10,196 bases of DNA from Pelagophyceae sp. CCMP2097 (lineage: Eukaryota; Sar; Pelagophyceae). A program made the translations under genes and the position numbers. The stretch is taken from assembly GCA_026770575.1 (NCBI GenBank), contig MU657957.1, positions 7,448 through 17,643 on the forward strand. Direction: 5' to 3'. Positions 6,201 to 10,196 of this stretch are shown here, piece after piece. The number at the start of each line of letters is the position of its first letter. The first letter of the stretch is position 1. The notes under the pieces were generated by a model. That model was given only the letters and a program-made list of their open reading frames with translations, was not told where the DNA came from and did no database searches.

Positions 6201-9165
6201 TCGCTGATTCGCGAGATCGCCGAGCACCGGTCTCAGGAGTACGTGGCACCGCCGGACTGGGCTCGAGTTGCGGCTATCCGGGTTTTAGAGCAATCTTTCG
6301 CCCGGGCTTTGGAGGCCGAAGTGCGCTGCGTAGCGCTGTTCCACTTGCTGGTCATCTCCGCGGGCGACGCGTTTACGTGCCACGAAGAGTCGATCTTACG
6401 CAGATTCGCCCACGAATCGCGTTTTAAACTGCGAGCGCACGGCGTGTCCCCACCGACCGCGGCCCTCTCGGCGGATCAAGTGGACTTGCAAAATCTGGCA
6501 GAGTGGCTTTGGAGGCTGGACGTTGAAGGTCGATCGAGGTTCTTCTCATTTTTCGGAGACTACAAGAAGACGGAGGCGAAGCGCGAGGCGCAGATCGATA
6601 GAGCAGACGCCATGGAAGCCACCGCCGCTCTGAAACTCGGCGAGGACCGATCGCAGCGCGAGAAGACGATGTTCGACTTGCGCGCTGCAGATTTCGCGGA
6701 GCGGCGGCGGAAGCGGACGCTTCGGTGGCTCGACTTTGAAGAAGTTTCCGGCGACGACCGAGACCGCTTCGAGGAGACTCTTCGGTCGATTTGGGAGTTT
6801 AATCTGGACCCGCGAAACGTAGAGGAGCGCGACGTTCCACTCCGGGAATCTTACTTGAAGCACGTGCTTTTAAACGGAGAGGAGTCGACGGGTAATTGCA
6901 GAGAACGTCTCAACGATCTCGAAGCGGGTATGCTCGACTGTCAGCCTTCGAGAGGGCGCGAGGGGTGCGTCTCTTTCACGATTGATCAGGTTTCAATCCC
7001 GGGACCCTCTCAAACGCCATGCCTCGACCCGATCAAACGCCATAGGTGCCTGCAGTTTGTCGACCCCGACTTCCCTCCCACTTCCGCGAGCCTCGGCGAC
7101 GTCTTCGGCCGCGCCGCCGTCGGAGGTTGGAAACACGCCTGCGACGTCGCCGAATCGCCGCCTCTGTTCAAGGGCGGCTCGGACCCGGACGACGTCTCTC
7201 CGGGCGTATGCGTCAAAGATGACTGGTTGCTGACAGCTCTATCCATGCTCTCTGCGGCCGGCGGCGTCGCAGACGGCCAAGTAGACGCGCAGGTCCAGCG
7301 TTTGTTCGTCGGGCTCGTCGACGGCGTCGGGCGATACCGCGAATCGCGCGTTGGGGCCTTTGGTGTGAGTCTTTTCGGAGCCTCTCAAGTGGTCTTTCGG
7401 AGCCTCTCAAGTGGTCTTTTCGGAGCCTCTCAAGTGGTCTTTCGGAGCCTTTAAAGTGGTCCACAACGTATCACCACACGCCCTCTAGGTGCGCCTCTTC
7501 GTCAATGGACAGTGGGAGTGCGTGGTCGTCGACGATGCTTTGCCCATGCTGGGTGACGGGTCGGTGAAGTCGGCGGCCCAGGCTCTCCAACGCCTCGAAA
7601 ATGCCTCTGAAAATGCCTCTGACAAGTCTTCCGAGTCTGCAAAGCACATCCTGAGAGACCGCTGCTTGAAGATGGGCTGCTGCGCCGCCGCGCACTCTCA
7701 AGGGCTCGAGGAGCTCTGGGTCTCGGTGCTCGAGAAAAGCGTGGCGAAATATTATGGGACTTACGCGGCAATCGAACCGGGTTACGTGCACCACGGCCTC
7801 GAGCTCTTGACGGGCTGCCGCGCAGAGTGCGTCTCGATATCCAAGCCGTCTCGGGGCGTCGGCAAGGCGGGGTTGTGGGCTTGTTTACAGAAATGGTTTC
7901 GAATGGAGTACATGATTGGCGCCGGTTCTCAGAACCATTCGCCGTCCGGCCTCGCGAAGCAAGCGACGTACCTCGTCCTCGAGGTCGCTTCGTTGAGGAC
8001 CGGCGAACAACTCTTGAAGCTTGGGAACCCGCCGGGCTGGACGGAGCGATTCGATGGGGCGTGGGGTCCGACTTCAAAAGTCTGGCGATGCGCGCAACTC
8101 CGCCGAGCTTTGAACAACGACGACCCGAATGCGTTTTGGGTCTCCTTTGACGAACTCTGCGCTTTATTCCGGTGCCTTTTCGTCTGCCATTACTACGCGG
8201 AAGATTCTACGACATGGCGACGCGTGAAACTTTCCGGCCAATGGTCCACGGCCCCAATCGACCCGGCAGACGTTTCAGCGTGGCGGAAAGTCTACACGGA
8301 CGCTGGCCTGGACCCGGACTCTGCGGCGGATCTGGCATCGTTCGAAGCCAAGGGCTTTGACATTCCCGCAGTGCCGGCCCCGAAGCTTGCGTTCACTGCC
8401 GGTGGATTGCCGTCCATGCTCAACGGCGCGGGGGTGAACGTGGGGAAGAACCCGCAGTGGATCTTAAGGGTGCACCGGCCCGTGACGCTCCGTTTAGATT
8501 TGTCGCAGCGTACTTGGCAGGGAGCTTCGAATGCGCGTATTTTACCAGTGGCCGCTTACGTCATTCGAGTCGACGACGACCCTCTGGGCGATGTGCGAGC
8601 CGTGTCGACTTTGGATTATCGCACTCTGGCCGCGTCGACGGGTTCCGCGGTGGCGAAGCGGACTGTGGAGGCACATGTCGACGACTTGGAGCCTGGCGCG
8701 TACGTTTTATTAGCCGCAACTTTAGAACCGGGCATGGAGGGCTATTTCACGCTGACGCTGACGACGGACTTTGACGTTGATTTGGAGCAGCTGTGGCCCG
8801 AGCCGGAGTCTGTTTCGGTGAAACTTTTGGGCAAACTGCGAGACGCCCGCGAGACCGCGGCCGCCGGGAAGAGGCGCTTCGCCTTGAAAGGGAGGGCGTT
8901 GCCGGACGACGCCGCAGCCGCTGTGGATGACGCCGCGGAGGACGCCGCCGACGCTGCGGAGGACGCGCCGCCGCCGGGCAAGCCACCGCGGACAAGCCGC
9001 TTCGGCTTGACGCGCGCAGGCAACGACGCCGCCAACGCCCCGCCCTCTGCCGACGAAAAAGCGCCACCCTCTGCAAGCGACGCGCCGCGCAAGGGCCGCT
9101 TCGGCTTCAAATCTTTCGAAAAGGCCGCGCCGCCGCCGGACGCATCCGACGACGAGGTGGAGTGA
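197..9165 (+). CDS. Multi-pass transmembrane calpain-like protein (DEK1/TML-calpain-type layout) with secreted PT-stalk and C2 front end; predicted pseudo-protease
   Basis: Predicted join: 197-696, 775-1188, 1251-1923, 1981-3341, 3453-3772, 3853-6964, 7046-7364, 7489-9165 (8376 bases; 2791 residues). The start has A at -3 and G at +4 and opens directly into a signal peptide. Order: signal peptide, PT stalk, C2 domain, ectodomain, about 22 hydrophobic segments in two blocks separated by a long loop, charged arm, calpain CysPc domain, calpain domain III and tail. Family knowledge: in plant DEK1 a 21-24-helix membrane region holds a cytosolic Cys-protease calpain at the membrane, and other protists have transmembrane calpains. 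Here the catalytic Cys and His are replaced (Asp2186, Ala2392) and Asn2413 is kept, so proteolysis is unlikely. A regulatory, scaffold or mechanosensing role is inference. The protein is longer than DEK1 (about 2160 residues) because of the front end and loop insertions. The single-gene reading is well supported by domain continuity. Exact splice sites, especially introns 4-6, are predictions without transcript data. Confidence 0.82.
251..613 (+). repeat. Pro/Thr/Ala-rich mucin-like stalk (residues 19-139)
   Basis: The tract is built mostly from four-residue PTxx units such as PTAA, PTAV and PTVA, with a Ser-rich break at about residues 73-82. The DNA is a degenerate 12-base repeat; the cleanest part is three identical PTVA-coding units at 482-517. 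PT repeats of this kind are common in secreted and wall-associated proteins of diatoms and related algae and are likely O-glycosylated spacers. A compact Cys cluster (residues 140-155, with Cys at 142, 149 and 155) follows before intron 1. Long Arg- or Gly-rich open frames on the other strand and frames here are shadows of this composition. Confidence 0.8.
697..774 (+). other. Intron 1 (78 bases, phase 2) with duplicated acceptor
   Basis: The donor is GTGAGT at 697 and the acceptor TTTAG ends at 774. Splicing joins a GT|G valine codon and opens the C2 domain (VYITIFEAKNLPDTDG). A second acceptor-like TTTAG|GTACAT ends at 752, inside a 22-base near-identical tandem duplication (748-769 and 770-791). 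A GACTGAGT element at 739-746, also found before the acceptor of intron 2, is a plausible branch-point context. Confidence 0.8.
775..1359 (+). other. C2 domain (residues about 167-341), interrupted by intron 2
   Basis: The domain starts with a typical first strand and loop, YITIFEAKNLPDTDG, and continues with GDPYVEMKLGG, a basic RVKRTRRRN stretch, an ATWGSTYDF strand and VLDYDTG. Candidate Ca2+ ligands are Asp179/Asp181, Asp195, Asp241 and Asp243, which fit loops 1 and 3 of Ca2+-binding C2 folds. The closing strands, WLELNDG and CLRVALEVVPFQL, are restored only when intron 2 is removed. At least seven Cys lie in insertions between strands (PECTAD, VQCDEEVC, RLVC, SQSCC, KKPC). That is unusual for a cytosolic C2 domain and fits an oxidising compartment. 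The role (Ca2+ or lipid binding) is inferred from family. Confidence 0.75.
1189..1250 (+). other. Intron 2 (62 bases, phase 2)
   Basis: The donor is GTGCGT at 1189 and the acceptor TTGGCAG ends at 1250. The join makes a TG|G tryptophan codon and yields RYETWLELNDG, a natural C2 strand. Without splicing the frame stops at 1238-1240. A GACTGAGT element sits at 1235-1242, just before the acceptor. Confidence 0.85.
1360..1881 (+). other. Unassigned ectodomain (residues 342-515)
   Basis: About 170 residues lie between the C2 domain and the first membrane helix. They are mixed and soluble-looking, with scattered Cys (SECRETORY-type features: ICRLAECSVD, KYDCFLKR, GEVECKSH) and no motif I recognise. 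Given the signal peptide, this region should lie on the same non-cytosolic side as the C2 domain. I cannot assign a family. Confidence 0.5.
1924..1980 (+). other. Intron 3 (57 bases, phase 0)
   Basis: The donor is GTGCGC at 1924 and the acceptor AACGTAG ends at 1980. Its length is a multiple of three, but its last three bases read TAG in frame, so retention truncates the protein. Removal joins SLLIQFLLPF to VMLAVPISRLLHR, creating one continuous hydrophobic helix (TM1), which is good evidence for this exact junction. Confidence 0.8.
3342..3452 (+). other. Intron 4 (111 bases, phase 2, stop-free and a multiple of three)
   Basis: The donor is GTGCGT at 3342 and the acceptor CACGTAG ends at 3452. 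No frame change or stop forces this intron. It is called because both sites match the other introns and because the intervening 37 residues are a polar, repeat-derived insert (starting CVSSFSATVV) between two membrane helices. It contains a 16-base repeat. Retention would give a longer but intact protein. Confidence 0.65.
3351..3398 (+). repeat. 16-base tandem repeat, three copies, in intron 4
   Basis: The unit GTCGTTCTCTGCGACG occurs exactly at 3351-3366 and 3367-3382. A third copy with three changes is at 3383-3398, and a decayed fourth start follows. Confidence 0.85.
3773..3852 (+). other. Intron 5 (80 bases, phase 1)
   Basis: The donor is GTGCGG at 3773 and the acceptor CACTTAG ends at 3852. 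It is required to pass the TAG that closes the upstream frame and to enter the next frame; the join makes a G|GC glycine codon (SANDLAF-G-MLQSTLQ). The donor is less certain than the acceptor. The intron holds a 7-base inverted repeat, CCATTGG/CCAATGG (3804-3818), with a single-base spacer. Confidence 0.7.
4380..4451 (+). repeat. 24-base coding tandem repeat (SAAAKQ[AT]S x3)
   Basis: Three in-frame copies of an eight-residue unit (residues 1266-1289) are followed by related ATDKASA units. It is a low-complexity spacer inside the inter-block loop and likely a slippage-prone, length-variable site. Confidence 0.85.
4668..5636 (+). other. Second transmembrane block, about 10 helices (residues 1362-1684)
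   Basis: Hydrophobic segments lie at about residues 1362-1384, 1390-1411, 1423-1443, 1451-1473, 1497-1515, 1517-1536, 1556-1573, 1577-1592, 1635-1656 and 1658-1684. The ones at 1517-1536 and 1577-1592 are short or weak. A basic loop (KKTSKKRWR, about 1488-1496) splits the block. It is encoded wholly in exon 6 without introns. With the first block this gives about 22 segments, within the range usually given for DEK1. Confidence 0.75.
5637..7046 (+). other. Juxtamembrane arm (residues 1685-2127) linking membrane region to calpain core
   Basis: This region of about 440 residues starts with a strongly acidic tract (nt 5811-5855, SDDDSDSDSDSEDDE, residues 1743-1757) that looks like a protein kinase CK2 substrate. 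Helical Ala/Glu/Arg-rich stretches follow (VERKSAVALARLLEAARLEQ, then AVRVLEQ-like and DYKKTEAKREAQIDRAD segments), then a basic stretch (AERRRKRTLRWLDFEEV) before the calpain domain. It contains no membrane segment. DEK1 has an arm of comparable position; equivalence is inferred from position and charge, not from a recognised motif. Confidence 0.55.
6965..7045 (+). other. Intron 6 (81 bases, phase 2, stop-free and a multiple of three)
   Basis: The donor is GTGCGT at 6965 and the acceptor GCCATAG ends at 7045. Removal joins GREG to CLQFVDPDFPPTSASLGD, the normal opening of a calpain CysPc domain, with no foreign insert just before it. An 11-base direct repeat (TCAAACGCCAT) sits at 7010-7020 and 7033-7043, the second copy directly abutting the acceptor. 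Retention adds 27 residues without a stop. Confidence 0.7.
7365..7488 (+). other. Intron 7 (124 bases, phase 0)
   Basis: The donor is GTGAGT at 7365 and the acceptor CCTCTAG ends at 7488. The join gives VGAFG-VRLFVNGQW, the expected calpain strand order, and moves to the frame that ends at 9165. Unspliced, the frame stops at 7452-7454. Most of the intron is a four-copy tandem repeat. Confidence 0.85.
7372..7461 (+). repeat. Intron 7 tandem repeat: alternating 23- and 22-base units, 2 x 45 bases
   Basis: Units at 7372-7394 (23), 7395-7416 (22), 7417-7439 (23) and 7440-7461 (22) share the core CGGAGCCTCTCAAGTGGTC. Longer and shorter T-runs alternate, so the real period is a 45-base dimer. The last unit carries changes (TTTAAAG in place of CTCTCAAG). 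Confidence 0.9.
8212..8802 (+). other. Calpain C2-like domain III (residues about 2475-2671)
   Basis: The segment opens with WRRVKLSGQW. It continues with AGGLPSMLNGAG and NPQWILRVHRPVTLRLDLSQ, a close counterpart of the calpain domain III NPQ strand, and ends with AYVLLAATLEPGMEGYFTLTLTTDFDV. This domain normally follows the protease core and contributes to Ca2+/lipid response. Between GQW and AGG lie 51 residues (nt 8245-8397), where other calpains have only a few, so an insertion is present. Confidence 0.8.
8803..9162 (+). other. C-terminal tail (residues 2672-2791) with three basic RF[AG] motifs
   Basis: The tail is low-complexity and probably disordered. Basic motifs RRFALKGR (from nt 8872), SRFGLTR (from nt 8995) and GRFGFKSF (from nt 9094) alternate with acidic or Pro/Ala linkers (DDAAEDAADAAEDAPPP and NAPPSADEKAPPSASD). 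It ends DASDDEVE before TGA at 9163-9165. No penta-EF-hand domain is present, unlike classical animal calpains and like DEK1. Confidence 0.75.
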
Positions 9166-9230
9166 GCCTGTCAGTGAGGGCCCGACGGAAAATTCCTTGT
9201 GTAAATTATCCTCTACTGTGCCCTCATCCG
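9166..9230 (+). terminator. Probable 3' UTR / polyadenylation region
   Basis: After the stop the sequence becomes AT-richer. It holds a TGTAA pentamer at 9200-9204, the polyadenylation signal known from green algae and of unknown value in this lineage. A 7-base inverted repeat, TGAGGGC (9175-9181) and GCCCTCA (9220-9226), flanks it. No AATAAA is visible here. The placement is weak. Confidence 0.25.
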
Positions 9231-9747
9231 GGCGTGCGAGACCTGCCGCAAGAGACCCACGGCATCAAGCAGCATTGTTGACTCACTTGTTCGCTGCGTT
9301 CTCGAGGTGCGGAACCGCGGGTTTCGGCGTTAAAGGAAGACTCACGAGGGTCGAGGAATCCTAGAGAGACCTCCGAGCCAGCAAACGTGCCCCGGGGAGG
9401 CTCAGAGCGTTCCGGAAGGCCCAGCAGTACAATCAAGGGGTATCGCTTTTAACGCCAAGGACTTTCTGTCAACTGCAGTTTTCGTCGGGGGCTGTTTCGC
9501 TCCTGTTGGGGGTGGTAGAGAACGTCGCGCTGAGTCCCATGATGCCCGATCCTCAAGAAATTGTCTGTTAAATACGCTCAAACTGGAAATCCAAGCGTCT
9601 GTTTTGGCTCGTCTGAAGCGCCACTCGTGGCAATCGTATAGGATCGGCCATATACCACCCCAGTGCGTATGGACCCGCCCCGTGACATAGCCAGAATTTC
9701 GATTCCTGCGGTCCTGCAGTTGACACATGGTCGTCAAGTATCACGAT

Positions 9748-9788
9748 AAGGAGGCAAAATCAAGTCAAAATCAAGACAAGGAGGCAAA
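9748..9788. repeat. Short AT-rich direct repeats
   Basis: AAGGAGGCAAA occurs at 9748-9758 and 9778-9788. Between them CAAAATCAAG occurs at 9755-9764 and 9766-9775. An AT-rich run (AATAATAATTTTAAC) follows. It could be the remnant tail of a dispersed element or simple slippage. Confidence 0.7.
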
Positions 9789-10065
9789 TAATAATTTTAA
9801 CAAGTCCAACATATTAGAGGAAACGCCCGTTCACGCCCTTGCAATGCGCCCTCCACGCGGCTGATCATTTCACGGACACCCCGGGGGGCAGGGAGGCCCA
9901 TAGCGACCAGCCCACTCCCGCGAAATCTACTTCAGCTCTGGTGGACTCATTGTCATTGCTCGTCCACGCCCTGCTCTTCCACTACATGCGTCGCGTAAGC
10001 CATCCCCGCAGGCGGCCTCGGAGGCACAACTTTGGCGGCACTTGAGACCGGCTTTATCGCCGATA

Positions 10066-10111
10066 CCCCTTGTACAAGAGAGAGCCACTAAAAGTTCAAT
10101 CCTACAAGGGG
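10066..10111. repeat. 9-base inverted repeat
   Basis: CCCCTTGTA (10066-10074) pairs exactly with TACAAGGGG (10103-10111) across a 28-base loop. There is no U-run or known element around it, so the function is unknown. Confidence 0.5.
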
Positions 10112-10196
10112 GGTTCAACATGAAAATGCCGCTCATTTCCGAACCTCCACAGCACGTTTGAGAAGACTTTGAGTGGCTGGACATGTCCGGCTCGAC

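Larger units (their letters stand above)
7047..8211 (+). other. Calpain CysPc domain (residues about 2128-2474), catalytic Cys and His replaced
   Basis: The domain opens with FVDPDFPPTSASLGD and then AESPPLFKGGSDPDDV. The active-site helix reads VCVKDDWLLTALSML where calpains have LGDCWFLAAL, so the nucleophile position is Asp2186 (nt 7221-7223). The core continues with VRLFVNGQWECVVVDDALP and LWVSVLEKSVAKYYGTYAAI. The His region reads GLAKQATYLVLEV against the usual GLVxGHAYSV, giving Ala2392 (nt 7963-7965). The Asn motif is GNPPGW, with Asn2413 kept (nt 8026-8028) but the following Trp replaced by Pro. NAFWVSFDELCALF closes the fold. Intron 7 lies within the domain. Calpain-6 and many trypanosomatid calpain-like proteins are known non-catalytic relatives, so loss of the active site has precedent. 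Confidence 0.85.
9231..10196. other. 3' intergenic region, no supported gene
   Basis: Nearly 1 kb with visibly lower GC content and no codon-like GC bias. Short open stretches occur on both strands (for example 9402-9737 and 9224-9436 on the minus strand, 9839-10045 on the plus strand), but none shows a domain, signal peptide or splice-linked continuation that I recognise. tRNA and 5S rRNA resemblances were checked and rejected. The only structures seen are short direct repeats near 9748-9788 and an inverted repeat at 10066-10111. Confidence 0.6.

Noticed and set aside
9641..9662. Resemblance of GGCCATATACCACCC to the 5' part of 5S rRNA
   Set aside because: The similarity ends after about 15 bases. 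The conserved internal promoter parts and the 3' half are absent.
9640..9715. tRNA-like closure: AGGATCG pairs over 7 bases with CGGTCCT 76 bases apart, with TTTCGAT near a T-loop position
   Set aside because: No plausible D arm or anticodon stem can be drawn on either strand, and the T-loop lacks the TTC at the right place. The pairing is likely chance.

Overview
The window is eukaryotic nuclear DNA: one large, GC-rich, intron-containing gene on the + strand (ATG at 197, stop ending at 9165), with about 190 bases of 5' flank and about 1 kb of less GC-rich 3' flank. The Pro/Thr-rich secreted N-terminus (PTAAP-type repeats), short GT-AG introns (57-124 bases) and compact gene suggest a GC-rich microalga, possibly a stramenopile such as a pelagophyte. 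This lineage call is an inference from style, not a match.

The apparently separate open frames join into one reading frame through seven predicted introns: 697-774, 1189-1250, 1924-1980, 3342-3452, 3773-3852, 6965-7045 and 7365-7488. The eight exons sum to 8376 bases, or 2791 codons plus a stop. Several junctions fall inside recognisable domains and restore them: the C2 domain at introns 1 and 2, a membrane helix at intron 3, and the calpain fold at introns 6 and 7.

Predicted protein order: signal peptide (1-18); PT-rich mucin-like stalk (19-139); small Cys cluster; C2 domain (about 167-341); unassigned ectodomain (342-515); first membrane block of about 12 helices (516-1057); long low-complexity loop (1058-1361); second membrane block of about 10 helices (1362-1684); acidic and charged juxtamembrane arm (1685-2127); calpain CysPc domain (about 2128-2470); calpain C2-like domain III (about 2475-2671); acidic and RFG-motif tail. 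From the membrane region onward this is the layout of transmembrane calpains such as plant DEK1. The signal-peptide, PT-stalk and C2 front end is an addition I do not know from DEK1.

The most notable point is that the calpain core looks catalytically dead. The active-site Cys position is Asp, the His position is Ala, and only the Asn remains. The gene therefore probably encodes a membrane pseudo-calpain with a sensor or scaffold role. Other points of interest are a tandemly duplicated 3' splice site in intron 1 whose upstream copy leads to an immediate stop, direct repeats in four introns, and two stop-free introns whose length is a multiple of three.

The 3' flank (9166-10196) shows no gene I can support, only short AT-rich direct repeats and weak inverted repeats.
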